Shown: piece after piece, positions 25,840 to 39,634 of the stretch
Layout of the letters: every line of letters begins with the position of its first letter
Position numbering within the stretch: position 1 is the first letter of the stretch
From: Brienomyrus brachyistius
Taxonomy: Eukaryota > Chordata > Actinopteri > Osteoglossiformes > Mormyridae
Assembly: GCF_023856365.1 (NCBI RefSeq)
Contig: NC_064535.1
Span: forward strand, 11,118,363 to 11,182,362
Direction of reading: 5' to 3'
DNA: 64,000 nt
The notes under the pieces: generated by a model
What the model was told of the DNA's origin: nothing
Database searches by the model: none
Seen by the model: only the letters and a program-made list of their open reading frames with translations
Translations under genes and position numbers: made by a program

Positions 25840-26150
25840 AAATATCCAGACACACTCCACATCCACAGAAATCTTCCAAAGTCTCCCCAGACACACTCGG
25901 CTCACCCTGGATGGCCAGCGGGCTCCCCGCCACGGCCATGTCACCATGCTGATCCCTCAGTCTGTGTCAAAAGAAGTGGCAAAAGACTTCTTATCTGATG
26001 AAAGACCAACTGAATTAAAGTGCCGTTAAAGGGCCCTGGGGCTCATAAAGTGCATTAATCGTCAGGGACCCTGCATCAGTGGCAGTCTGAGTCTGTTCTG
26101 CTCGTACAGTTGCCCTTACACGTTCATGGCAGTTAGGTGCGGAAGACCCC
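25840..26150. promoter_or_regulatory. Candidate conserved non-coding block in intron 1
   Basis: Complex, repeat-free sequence with balanced base composition in a mostly AT-rich intron. It includes AATTAAAGTGCCGTTAAAGG and AGTGCATTAATCGTCAGGG. The texture resembles vertebrate conserved non-coding elements. This is a judgement from composition, with no alignment behind it. Confidence 0.25.
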
Positions 26151-27357
26151 CGCGATTGTGACAATTCTTGACTAGTACCTGGGTTGATTATTAAAAATGC
26201 AAACTACTCACTGCAGTAGTAAAGTCACTGCAGGAAACTCGAGATTCTACAGTCACAGCTAACACGGTGAAGCTGGTTGCTGAGACAAACACGCGAGGTT
26301 TACGTGAGCCAAGATGCGTAGATCCCAGTTTTTTTTTTTTATTAAAAAAACTTTTAATATTAAAGATACAGTATGCGCATGCACTAATGGATACACTGAT
26401 ATTCATATTATTATGTGACTTTATGTGGTCCAAATCATTTTTAAGGTTTGTTTACGTATTTTTGGCTTAAGCATCGTCCATAAATATTCTCATTTCGTTG
26501 TTCACGGCCAGCTTGCAAATAGCTAAAACCTCGAACGTGAAATTCGCAAATCTGGATGGGCGACCGTATTTAAACAGAAGTATCAGAAGCAGTTATGTAG
26601 GTGGTAAAATCTCCATTTCTAATACTTTGTAGATTTCAAACGTCTGACGGCATGATTTGTCATAGATGAATGTATGAACATTGAGCACTTCAGACAGAAA
26701 TGTGGTTTTGATGTCTCCACTGGGTAAAACACCACAACCTTTTTGATAAGAATAGTAACTCGTATGATGAAACGTCAGCAGCGTAAACATAGCATACAGC
26801 TGCTGTTTTTAAATGCATAGTGTGATTGAAATTCTTTTGTCCAGGCCAGAGTTATTGTGTAATCTGTTGTTTGCATTTAATGTGTAGAGTGCAAGAACAC
26901 CCATCCATTTTTTCCATAAGTGCTAACATCATGGGTCAAGATGTGCTTGAGACTTGTCAAAAGACCGTAATTGGCTTATTATTCTTTACTTATGCAGAGA
27001 AAATATGCTATCTGTTGGGTATGAGTGAGATCCCCCACGTGAGCACATTAAGCACTTTTTGTTCTGTAACAGAAGCATGGTTTATTTAGCTGATTGGTTT
27101 GGTTTGGGATTTCTTGAGAATTCTTCTGTTTTTCTGCTCATGATTTTGTCTTTTGTAGAGAAACAAAGCACTAGACCAAACTTGGTTATACAAACTACCA
27201 ATGGTGTAAGAGACGTTCGTTTTAACGATTGGCTAAGCAAGGGGAGAATGATGGATTTACATGAATTGGGTGCTTTGGAGATGAGTGGTTCTTGTTTCCC
27301 CCCCCCCAATTATTCAAGAATCCAACATTCATGTTCCAGACACTTGTCTTGACTAAA

Positions 27358-27590
27358 GTTGCTGCCTATCCCATAGTGCATGAGGCATAGGGTGCATGAG
27401 TGCTGGATAGGATGAAAGTTCAGCATAGGGCGTCCACACACTACAGGCAGTTTTGAGATGCCAGTTGGCCTAATTGCAAGACTTTGGGCTACGGAAGGAA
27501 ACTGGAGCACCCGGAGGAAACCCAGATGATATGGGGAGAATGTCCAAACTGTGCTACCCGTTGTGGCACCATACTGCCCTACAAATACAA
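27358..27590 (-). mobile_element. Old SINE copy, reverse orientation
   Basis: Reverse-oriented body blocks GGCCTAATTGCAAGACTTTG and GGAGCACCCGGAGGAAACCC, then a head relic near GCTACCCGTTGTGGCACCAT. Highly diverged. Confidence 0.5.
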
Positions 27591-28389
27591 CGGTCATATC
27601 AAAAATACTATATTAGAACACAATAAATGTGGTAATTGTCACTGATTACCTGTTTTCAAAGCAGAGAACTTCAGTTGGTGTCAACTTTGGTGAAATTGCT
27701 GAATGTCTTAAATCCAGTTTAGTTCTTTCTTCGTAAAATGTCAAAGTGTATTTCTGTCTGTAAGTCACAAATAAACTGGTCGATGTTACATGTGATTTAC
27801 TTCTGTATTGTTTCCCACTTAGGTGTATGCTTCTGGAATCTAGAGATTAGGAGTGTCCTTTGTCTTTCTGTTCCTGTTTATGATCTTTTCACAATGTTTA
27901 GGTGTATATTCCACATCCTTTAGACTTTTCTCTTGTTATATCTCTGAGGACAGTGCAGTGTGTGTATGCACGTGCATGTCCCTTATTTTTTGTAAAACTG
28001 TCAATTAAAGGAAACATGAATGAAAAAACTCTTGGGAGTGGAGGCTGTCTACTGAAGTTTGGTATAAATCATTAGTTCTATTTTTGTGGACTTGAACGAT
28101 GTAATATCATTTATGGCTGGTTCCTGTGCACATGACATTTTATGCAGGATGAGGGGAAATTTGTCATTGATTCATTTTGTTTCATGACTTTAAATAAAAA
28201 AGAACTTCCATCCCCCCCCCCACTCTAATGTAATCTGATAATTTACTGCAGTTTTTATAGCAGGAAATATCATTTTTTGCTGAAAGATGACTTTTGCATA
28301 TTTCTTTGCTCTAAATGTGTTACTTGTGTTTCTAAATAATTTCTGTTTTAATCAGACGTATTTATATTTTGAATGTAATTTGCTTAGAA

Positions 28390-28410
28390 ATTATTATTAT
28401 TATTATTATT
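28390..28410. repeat. (ATT)n microsatellite
   Basis: A short run of seven ATT units in an AT-rich setting. Confidence 0.85.
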
Positions 28411-30931
28411 AGAAATATTAGCATGAGAACCTGAATTAACTTACATCAACAATCATGAACTCATTTACACCCAAAAACCAACCAACATTTTACTGCGTCA
28501 TTAATGCCAAAAAGCAGACTACAGCGGAGTCAAGGACCCTGCCTTGGAGTCTGGGGTTCTTTAAAAACAGGAGTTGATGAAAACTATAAAAGGAAATATC
28601 CAAGAATAGCTTGGGAGGGGCCAGCGACGGGTCAAGAGGAAGGGGAAAATGTGCTTTGTGACAAGAGCAGGCCTGGGAAATCAGTCACAGACACTGGCAG
28701 ATGAGGTATAGTGCAGTCCTAATCCCTGTTACAGGCTTTATTTGCATATTTTTGATCAGAAGAAAAGCTTGGAGATGGTAATAAGTTTGGAATGCTGCGC
28801 ACATTCTCCCATTACACTGTAATATTATAAACCACTCTTTAATTGCACAATTGTACCAACAATTTATTTTTAGTATAGAGTTTGTCATTCGTTAGACTGC
28901 CTTTTTTTTCCGAGGATACAATTCAGGAAATTTAAGGAAATTTTCGGGTGGTGTATTCTGTGGAATTACATCAGAAATGTTACACTGGCTGTTTGGGATC
29001 CCATGGTCTGAATAAGGTGTTCTGTTTATTAATTTTGAGCTTATCAGACCATTTAAAGACTAACACTTGGCCACCACTAAAACTGAAAGGTTTCCAAATG
29101 ACGGTGGCGTACTGATTGGACTCTTGGAGAGATTCAGTGAAAATAACTATTATTATGGATTGTTTTAACCCGCGCGCTTTAAATCTCTGAATGTTTCAAT
29201 TGTGAGGTTCAGTCACTGCAGAACTGGAATTCCAAAGGATGTAGATGCAACAGTGGTACATAATAATGCTGCTACTCATCTGAAAGTGTTCTGAATTACA
29301 GTATTTAGTCGACGCTCTGTTGCGAACCGTACTGTACTCCCTACCCTTTCTGTCTCCTGCAGGAAGGGCCCAATTATAGAGCTATCTGCTAAACGCAGAA
29401 TATGAGAGAGCCTGTGAAATGTCTTCCGTGTTGCACAGAAACAATATTTGTCTTGCCCCAGTGCAAACAGGATGTTATGTGCAAAGGGGCAGAAAGAGAT
29501 AATGTCCCTTTGAATAGTGTATCTCGTCCCACTCTGGCAGAAACGGACGCGCCTCTGTACTCCACTACTTCACACTCTCTTTATCTCCTGTATAAATCTA
29601 CTTGCTGCCGCAATAAACACGTTTTTTTTGTCATTGTTAAATCTGGTGTCATTAGACACTAATGTTTCGAAGGATATTTTATTTCTTAAATCGGAGTGTG
29701 ATGTGCTCATTCGCTGGAAGAGTCTAGAAAGAAAAAAAAACAGTTAATTCTTATAATTCAGAGTACAGAAAGTACGTAATGTCAGGTTTTGAGGGTGATG
29801 GACTTCAGATTTACAGGTTTTTGGACTGGAATTTTTCAAGTCCCCTATTTGAGATGCAAGTAATAGATTTGCATTTATTTCCTTGTTTATTTGTTTTTAT
29901 TTATTTTTGCTTGGAAAGGATCAATGCCACTTTTTGTGATATTAAAATCTTCCCTCTTCCTGCAGTCGATTTCCTTTCTGTCTACATGTTAGGCTTGATT
30001 TTTTTTCTCGCATATGACATTGAATGTTTGTTTCCTGTAAGTGAGTTTTTCAAATGGAAAAATGTTTTATACTGATAAAATAGTTTCGGTTTCAGTTTTC
30101 ATGCTCACTCACTTTTTACTGACAGTAAAAAGCATTTGAGTTTTTTTTAATGACAGCTCTTGTGTTTTTTTTCTTACATTCTCAATATTATTGCACACGG
30201 AGGGCAGTAATGCAATGTATCAAATACTTAAAAAAAAATCATTATCCTGAAAGTCTTTACATAGATGCTTAATTTCTTTGTAAATTTGTAGTGTAAATAT
30301 TGATACTAAAATAAATCTTTGACACATAACCATAAGCTTTTCTAAAGGTGTGTTAAAAAAATAGCAAAAGAAAACATTTTAGGTTGATAGTTTGTTTAAT
30401 TAAGTATACCCTTTTTCCATTGTTGGTTTTATGCTTGAATGGTTGATTCCTGCTTTACTATAGTTCACACCTTGTATGGATGAGTGTATTCAATGCTTCA
30501 CTGCAATTCAAAAGTTTACTTTTAGGGTGTATTCACTGGTGCATTAGAAACATCTATATATTCTTGAAAAGCATGCTATTTTGTCCATGACAAAGCATAA
30601 TATTTAAAATGTAATTCTAGATAAGTCACAGTTTTTTGTTTCCAGGCGATGCAACTCGAAATGCTGTTGTAAATATGTTCCTCTATATGAATGTTAGCAA
30701 TCTGATGGCTAGCTGATCCTTTTACTGCAAGTTTACAGAGCTACCAGTTTACACAGCTGAGTAAATGAAGTGCGGAATGTCACTTTAATAGCTAACTGGA
30801 TATACTTTCTCAGAGTATATGGATTTGTGCTTCTTTATTAAATGTTATGTAATATAATATAGGCTCCATATAGCATGAACCTCAAGATGTGTCTTGTTTT
30901 TTAGATGATTAGAATATCATAAACTGGAATA

Positions 30932-31030
30932 TGTCTTGGCACCCTATTCTGGGTTATTGCACCTGTTGTTTACGGGATAAGCTCCGGATCCCGGTTACCC
31001 TCTATAGGACAAGCAGAAGAGAAAATGAAT
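30932..31030 (+). mobile_element. Old SINE 3' fragment
   Basis: The blocks TTGGCACCCTATTCTGGGTT, GGGATAAGCTCCGGATCCCG and GGACAAGCAGAAGAGAAAAT match the distal SINE body in order, with the GGATGG tail mutated to GAATTAATGG. Confidence 0.6.
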
Positions 31031-32689
31031 TAATGGTTCATTTTATATGAGAGAGCAGAACTATGCTATACAATAGTATATATAATAAAATAAAACGGAC
31101 CATTAATTCTGTGGAAAACAGCACTGGTATGTCAGATTTGATAACTGCATACATGCTCGGACTTTTTATAAAACCACTTTTAAAAAGCCAATAAGACCGA
31201 AAGCAGTAAATCAACTTGATTTGTTCCTTTTGCTTCTCATGTCCGGCCTTCCCCATCAAAATCAATAAAGCCCTTAAACATGTCACCATTTTAGAACTCA
31301 TTCTACTCAATTATATTCAGTTTTAAGATGCAGATGGTTAATATACCCAATTTTCATATTTGTTACACTTAAATATGTATTACCAATTTATTTTTGACAT
31401 CTGACATAGGGTATTATTTGACTCCGGTTATGTGGTGATTTATGGAATGTCAGGACATGTTGAGCACTAAATTAGCCTCTACTGCATAGATTCATAAAGA
31501 AAGACAATGAACACAGTCTTAACTAGTCTCATTTGTTACATCTGTATCATGACAGAAGCACATTAAATAGCAAAAAGCACAGTTATGGATGGTTATAGCA
31601 AAACCCAAAAATATTACAATATCTGCCAATATTGGGGGTGCAACGTGTCTCTCCTGTTCCCCCTATTTTTGATGCCCCTGGGTACATAATTCTAATTTCT
31701 GCTGTTTCTGTGAACCACATAGCACATGGCTAGATGGAAGAGTGGTAATTATTTAACTATATAAAATAAGGAGTATGTTCTTTTCTGTGTAATTTTAGGC
31801 ATTATAATACTCAGAGCATATGTCTTGGACCTTCTTCTGTGAGTTACTTTTCAGGTGCACTTCTCCTGGATCTATTTCTATATTTCCCACTTCTATGACT
31901 AGAACCGAGTATTAAAATAAGGGAAGATCCAGTGTTTACCTTGTACTAAACTGAGCTTATAGTGTTTGCCTTTGTTAAACTTAATGTGTCACACTGGATT
32001 GCTGCATGTTAGATAAAATGCAAATACATTTAAGTGTGCCGGGTTTAGTTAGCTTGCTACTTAGTTATTTCAAATCTACCAAAGCTGATGTAGCCCTTGA
32101 GTGTTATTGGCTGTTTAACCTGGCTATACATTCATTGGTATTTAATGTGATTCATTTTGAAGAGGCTGCAATGTCTGTAAGATGCTAAAAGTAACCCCCT
32201 GTTTATGACATATGCTTCTATTTTATAACATTTAAGATAAAAGTTGAATAATCGTTTTACGTTCCATTGCATGCTCTCAAATTAATTAAATTACCCACTT
32301 TTTTTGTTGTTGAAATTAAAAGTACAATATATTTTATTAGAGTTATTACTGTTGTTGGCAGTTTTCTCAGGCTTTTATACAGTAATGTATTTGAAAGGGG
32401 CTCCTTTCCTGAGAAAACTGTCCCTATCAGCTAAAGATCTCTATACCTGTATTTACTGTTGTTACCACAATGTGACATCTGCTCTACAGTTTAAAAAATG
32501 TATTTCCCAGCTATCTTGGCATCCTCATATGACACAAGAAGCTTTGTGGTCCCACCCGTTTGCATATGTCAGCTAGTCTTCCCCACCAAGGATTCTGCTT
32601 CTGTTCCAATAAGCGTGTTTTTTATAAAGGCCAATTCTGATCAATCTTTGATTTTTCTTTTCAGTATCCGAGCCTCTGTTCATACTTTA

Positions 32690-33010
32690 ACTTTGATGGC
32701 TGATAATGGTCAACTTGGGGGGTCTCCTTCAGCTAGCGGAGGTAAACCTCTCTTGCTGTGTTGGAGTGAGTTTACCGAAGTGTGGAACTCATAAAGACGC
32801 TCGGCCATCGCAGGGAGAGAACTTGCTTCCTCCCCATGACACCCAGCTCAATCAAAGCCTTTCCTTTTCGCTGGATATTTTTAGACGGCACAATCCCCAG
32901 GAAGTGATGCCCTGCTTCTTAGACTTGTATAAATCGTCAGGAGTGCTTTGCTTCTATGAAAGGAGGCCAATCTCTCACAGTGGGGGTCAGCGGGGGCCCC
33001 TTGGTGTGTG
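32690..33010. promoter_or_regulatory. Candidate conserved non-coding block in intron 1
   Basis: A complex, moderately GC-rich, repeat-free block with long stretches free of stop codons in more than one frame but no coding homology that I recognise. It stands out from the AT-rich intron. Regulatory role is only a guess from texture. Confidence 0.22.
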
Positions 33011-33474
33011 ACATTACTGAAATGCCAGTGTAGAGAAAATAAGCCTGTTACTGTTTTGGTTTACTATGACCCTGCCTGATGTACAGCACAGTACATTTAT
33101 AAGTGCATGGCTAAGATTCCAAATTTATAATAGTTCTTTATTAATTTACCTTTTTCTCTGAGAATACATTTTCTCTTGTGATTGTCAGTATTTCTTTTTG
33201 TATAGCAATATATGCAGTTATTCGTTATATACATATCATACTAATATGTAATAGTAATATATAATTTAAAATGACTGCTGTTTCTATTCAAATTGATATA
33301 TTTACAAAATGCATTGTTAGGTTATCATGTATTTTACTATGATGAGTTAATGTAATGCCAGACAGCACAGTGGCCCGAATATATGTACAGCACTCAGTGC
33401 AGGATTCAGAAATTCACTTATTGTTTAACTGAACATTAGAACACATAAGATGTCTAATCTGTACTTTTTGGTGC

Positions 33475-33822
33475 TATACGTGGTCGTTCCAACATCTCGG
33501 AAGCAAAAACATTCCTGAGATGTTCGTGTACTAGTGTCTAGAATTTATAGAAAAGGGTGTGATGAATGAAAAATGTCCAGCTAGTAACATTTCTGTGGCT
33601 GAAAACGCCTTGCTAATGAGAGAAGTTGGAGGAACATTGCCAGACCCGTTAAAGCTAACAAGAAGGTCTCAAGTGGTAAAAAAAAACAGTTCAGTACAAC
33701 AGGAGAGTGCAGAATGGCCTTTCTGAGCACGTAAGTCATCTACCAATAGCAATTCTGGGATCAAAAGTGGTTCCTACAGAATACTGGTTAGGGTGTACCT
33801 AATAAAGTAGCCAGTAAGTGTA
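33475..33822 (+). mobile_element. Tc1-like transposon remnant (3' terminus preserved)
   Basis: The right end GGTGTACCTAATAAAGTAGC then CAGTAAGTGTA at about 33792-33822 is the terminal inverted repeat of a very common fish Tc1/mariner element. Upstream, fragments of its transposase gene are readable (CGTTCCAACATCTCGGAAGC at about 33485, GCCTTGCTAATGAGAGAAGT at 33609, GCCAGACCCGTTAAAGCTAA at 33639). The left terminus and the central and C-terminal coding parts, including the catalytic region, are deleted. Non-functional. Confidence 0.75.
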
Positions 33823-34094
33823 TAAACGGAGCAATATATGGAAATACCACACTTTTTTTTTTTACTGCAGTGTTTTCTGTGCAGTTTATACTGTAGTCAC
33901 AGTTAATGAGAAGTAATAAACAGAATATAAATACTGAGACACATAATATAACTGACATTTTAAAGCAGGGACATTAAGACCTAGGCAAAAAGATACATTT
34001 AACCACTAGGTTGGTGGGGAAAGATTGTGCAAATTTGACATTGAGCAACGTGCAATAAATTGATTTAGATTCAGAGTCATGAGTCCTTTTTATT

Positions 34095-34500
34095 AGACGC
34101 AGTCTTGGCTGGGAGGAGCCAGACCGTTCAGCAGTCGAATAGTCTGTGGAATCCTCACTCTCCTGACCTTAAAGGCTGCAGAACCTCCTACCAGATGACA
34201 GAGCAGCAAAGGGGCCTGCAGTGGTTCCTTGATGATGCTGGTGGCCCTCAGGATACAGCGGTCACTGTAAAATGTCCAGTTAGGGAAGGTAGAGTGGCCC
34301 TGGAAATCTGTTGGAGGAACTGAAGGTCTGAGGTGCTGCAGGAACCGACCCAGGCCGTGATGCAGTTTGTGGGGATGTTTTTGATAGTTCTTTGTAAATC
34401 TGGACAGGATAGGAGTTGGCAGTCTCGCCAGTTCACTGTTGGGCTTTCGGTGTCAGGGAGAATTCATGCTAGTTTCAGGAGAGAGGCTCCGTGAGGTGCT
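34095..34500. repeat. Possible old interspersed repeat
   Basis: The block has wording reminiscent of a dispersed teleost repeat (GAATCCTCACTCTCCTGACC, CTGCAGAACCTCCTACCAGA, GGATACAGCGGTCACTGTAA). It is more GC-rich than its surroundings. No termini, target duplications or second copy in the window were found. Confidence 0.35.
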
Positions 34501-34730
34501 CGGCCAGTATGAAGGACATTTGGCATTTTGTTATGAAACCAGAATTGGCCACTATTAGGCTTTCCTTCAACAGTGGCTCCATGTACAATATGTTACCAGG
34601 GGCTGTTGTCTAATTTGCAGCAAAATTTCATGCACACCTACCTCTATGCATGGAGCATTGTTCTCCTAAATCATTTAAATCATTATTCTTTTTCTTCTAA
34701 ACACCATTTACAATCCATAGTAATGAATTG

Positions 34731-35822
<1,092 letters not shown>

Positions 35823-36051
35823 AGATGTCATATATATAGAAATGGAGAATGGGGATTATGTATACAAAGTGAAAAGCAAGTGTTATATGATTAACAGTTG
35901 AATGATTAGTCGTGAAGAATGAAGTGGAACTGCCTTACAGTGCTGCACACTGGCTTACATATTACTATTAACTTCTGAATAGATATATTACACTGAAGGA
36001 TCAGCGTCTTTACATTACCCTTAAACAGAGAAGAAATTAATATATTTGTTC

Positions 36052-36190
36052 AGTAGTGCCTGGAGCAGTTGGAATTAGGCACCTTGCACAAGGCCCCAAT
36101 GGTGAAATCACAGTGCCAGCCACAATTTGAACCAGTGACTTTCCTATCACAGATACCTTAGTGGCATAGCCACACACTCTGCCGGACAAT
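36052..36190 (+). mobile_element. Old dispersed repeat (GGAGCAATT...CACAGAGCCACA family)
   Basis: Ordered blocks CTGGAGCAGTTGGAATTAGG, CACCTTGCACAAGGC, GTGAAATCACAGTGCCAGCC and AATTTGAACCAGTGACT match the copies at 25440-25600 and 57650-57860. Confidence 0.55.
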
Positions 36191-38365
36191 CTTACCGACA
36201 GACGTGTAAATTCCCTTGTTCACATGATGTGACGTTCGGTCATTCAGAGGGGTTCGTGACTGATTTATTTACAATGTTAGGCTGTAATAAGGACCGAACT
36301 ATACACCCTGTAGTTTTATAACTTCCAGTAGAAATCCCTCCATGGTTGTACCGGGGACTCGTGCGTTAATAGTTATCGATCATGAAAATATATTTTTCCC
36401 ACCTCTGCTTTGCAACATGATGGGCTAGCGTGACATTGTCTCCTCTGTGCCTGTAAGGTTTTAGGGGTTCGCTCGGACACAACCTTGCGTGTCGTTTACA
36501 TTTCATCCCAGTAACTGGTTCTCTACGGTCTTTTATAATTGACACGTTGCTGTTCAGTTTTAACCCCGTGGCACTGAGAGAACACGGAAAAGATCATGGC
36601 AGAAAGTTTCCATTTGTCACAGTCTAAATAGTATACCAGCAAAATTTTCTTTCCCGAATTTCGCTCATTGCGACTTGATTACGTGGAACGAGAAATACTT
36701 TCCTATGCACATGTACTATTTAGAAAAGACGAACCAACACACACTGTGGAATTGTTTTTCAGTGTGGCTTCTGGTTGCCAATGTTTTCTGGTTTCCATGA
36801 AATGCACATGTATCCGAGCAACGGCACTCTTCTGTTTCTGCGCTTTAAGATGACAGATGGAATGGAAGTGATTGTTATGATACTGGGCCTTCGACTATGC
36901 AGGCAGGCATTAACAGTGCCTTAGTATGTGCTTTTCTCGGTTAAAAATATGAACTTATTGATCTGTGACTTTGTTATTGCCGTGAAAGTTTTAGAATGCT
37001 TACAGAGGTGGATGCGGAACTTAACTGCCGCTGCACTTTAATGAGTACCAGAGTTCTTTTAAGGATCCCCCTGGAAATGCTTTCCGTTTTTAGGTGTACC
37101 CCATACCGCCACATCAGAGCTTGCATGAACAGAGTTAATGAAGTGCTTGCAAATTGGCCTACTTTAGCTAGCCAGAGCTTCTGAGTAAGGCAGGCTCTCC
37201 TTTCTGCGCTCTGTAGATCCCAGCGTAACCTGAGGAAAGTGTCCACACATGTAATCAGGAAAGAAATGGAAGGAGCTATGCTTTTTAAACAAACAAAAAA
37301 ATCATTCCACATCAGCATTAACATATTTACTAAATGAATTGAAGATTATTGATACTTTGGTTGCATACTTGATCCTTAGTTGGATATGTAGGCCCTATGA
37401 ATTGTCAAGGTTAATATTTTCCTTGGAATTTGCTTCTAAAGGTGACATATTTGCAATGCATATGTGCCGTTTTATGGCTTGTATTCTAATTATGTTCAGA
37501 TTTTTGGGTTTGATGAAGGAGCGTGGTCTAATTCTTAGAAGCGTATCTGTATGAAAACAAGTTCAGTGCTTTGAGGAAATCTCTGCTGTTCTAGGAGTCC
37601 AATCATTAGTATTCAGATTAGAATAACCTGATTGGTGAAAGAGTCAAAATCCTGGATTCTCATTGGTTTTTTGAAAGTAGGTCAAAGTGACAGGTCCGTA
37701 CGATGCCAAAGTGCTATTTTTAACTTCTGTCACAGATGCTCCCTCTTTAATTAAACTGCAAATTAACTTTTGATAAGCTATGGGAGTGAGTGGGGTAGGA
37801 CTAATTTTGGAGTTGCTGTGAGTAGGGGGGGGGGGGATTTGTATCCGCCGAAGGTGAACATAAAAGGTCATTGAGTGTTGTGTCAGCAGCTGACCTTATT
37901 GTTGGATATTAATTTTTCCATGCCTTCTATTTCGTGGGACTTGTGGTGGCTTCGTAACTTGTCATTTTCTGTTTTGTTTATTACAGGCCATCTGCCTGTA
38001 ATGAGTCTGTACTTTTCTAACATTCCCAGAGCGCCTGGACTCTTTTTAGTGGCAGGGACAAGGTCTAGTTAAAAAAGGAGGATTAGAGAGCTCATTTGAA
38101 GTCGGAAAGTTTCATCAAGTTTTCCATAGTTTTTCAGTTCAAAATAAAGAAATGTAGCTTTGTAATTTCAGAGCATTAAATTGTTTTTTTTGGGAATGCA
38201 GGAAGCACATGTATGTTAACAGAATGCAGTGTGATGTATGGTGATTCAGCTGGATTAGGTTAACCTGGTAAGTAATCTTATGTTTAATAAATAAGATTAA
38301 TAAATAAATGGGAATCACCATTTTTAGACAAATGAATCAAATGTACCTCAATCCAAGTGACTATG

Positions 38366-38530
38366 ATGGGGTGTGGCTCAGTGGGTTATGGTAGTATCCA
38401 TAATCGGAAGGTCACTGGTTCAAATCCCATGGCTGATGCAGTGATGTCACTGTAAAGCCCATATGCCACACTAAGGCCCCCTTAGCATCTGCTAAGTAAA
38501 TACTGTCTACTGTATTTTCTCTAAGGATGT
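38366..38530 (+). mobile_element. tRNA-derived SINE with intact A and B boxes
   Basis: The head carries a consensus-fitting A box at 38374-38384 (TGGCTCAGTGG) and a perfect B box at 38417-38427 (GGTTCAAATCC), about 32 bp apart as in tRNA genes. The body continues into a CTTAGCATCTGCTAAGTAAA tail. It belongs to a different family from the GGATGG-tailed SINE. There is no tRNA acceptor-stem pairing, so it is not a functional tRNA gene. Confidence 0.75.
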
Positions 38531-38732
38531 AATGTAATGGTAGCAGAACCAAAGACTGCAATGCAAGTTTATTTAATTTTTTTGTCAGTTATAGAAGGTG
38601 ACTTCTCTGTACACACCAGTTGTCTCAAGTAATTAAATTTTAACACCTCATACAAAAAAGAAAAACTTTTGTGCTAGAAATGTTTTGGAGCAGTTTCTTG
38701 AGGTAACACTGGGTGACTCGGGTAACAATCCT

Positions 38733-38990
38733 GTGGGCTGTGGTGGCTGTGAGCAGTGGTGGATTAATGGTTAGGGAAGCGCACCTGTGATTGAAAGACT
38801 ACTGATTCAAATCCCCGACCTGCAAGGTACCACTGAGGTACCCTGAGCAAGATACCGCCCCCAAGCACTGCTCCCCAGGCGCTGAATCAGCTGCTCCCTG
38901 CTGTCACGATGTCACATATGGGTTAAATGCAGAGAGCACATTTCCTTGTTGTGCACTGTGTGCTGTGATGTATCAACAATGACCACTGAT
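38733..38990 (+). mobile_element. tRNA-derived SINE, common teleost type
   Basis: Head with an A-box-like region near 38760-38780 and a B box at 38804-38814 (GATTCAAATCC, one mismatch). The body has TACCCTGAGCAAGATACCGC, CAAGCACTGCTCCCCAGGCG and GGGTTAAATGCAGAGAGCAC, and ends TGCACTGTGTGCTGTGATG, the order seen in a widespread fish SINE. Confidence 0.75.
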
Positions 38991-39389
38991 AACTAAATTT
39001 ATATTATAGGGTGCCATTAAAATGCAGGGATTCGTATATCCTGAGTCGAGTTGTGTAACAAATTTAGCCATTTTCCAAAGTATAATGTTTAAATTAGCAT
39101 ATGCAGGAAATAGCTTATCTGCTTATTTACAAATTTGGATAACCAAATGCAAACCTGATAAGATATGCACTTCAGTAGTGCTTTGCATAATAATAGTATT
39201 AGGTTAACAAATGAGTTTAGAGTAGTGTTATCCTGTATCTGTCACCCTTTTGCTCTTGCATTAATGTAAGTCATAAATATATTCCCATAAAGGTCATTTT
39301 TTAACTTTTAACAAAAATCTGAGTTCTTTATTTCTTTTATTGCAAGGTTTATCACTCATTCTTCTTTGATGCGTTTTGTGTGTGTACCC

Positions 39390-39592
39390 CAGTGTTGGGG
39401 CCATTCTGGAATGCAGTCAGCAATTGCAATGCAAATCAGAAAATGAACTGGAGTTGGGATTGGAAAAAACTATGGGGAACAGAATTGGAGTTGAATTTGA
39501 ATTTCAGGGAGATTTAAATTCCAACTCCAGCTTCATTTTCTGATTTGGATTGGAATTGACTAATGCATTCCGGAATGGCCCCAACACTACTG
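39390..39592. mobile_element. Foldback MITE with hAT-like CAGTGTTGGG ends
   Basis: The 203-bp element is nearly a full palindrome. The left end CAGTGTTGGGGCCATTCTGG pairs with the right end at 39573-39592, which carries an extra three bases (CAGTAGTGTTGGGG when read inward). Pairing continues inward through CAAATCAGAAAATGAACTGG and GGAGTTGAATTTGAATTTC to a small loop near 39508. A CAGTG start is typical of hAT-type elements. A clean 8-bp target duplication was not found. Confidence 0.75.
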
Positions 39593-39634
39593 TACACATA
39601 CACTACATGCACATATATATACACACAAATACAG

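Noticed and set aside
29370..29700. Solo retroviral LTR (TATA-like box, CAATAAAC)
   Set aside because: A promoter-like and polyadenylation-like string is present, but no TG...CA ends or target duplication could be defined. Too weak to annotate.
38366..38440. tRNA gene
   Set aside because: The A and B boxes are good but there is no acceptor-stem pairing, and the sequence continues into a SINE body.
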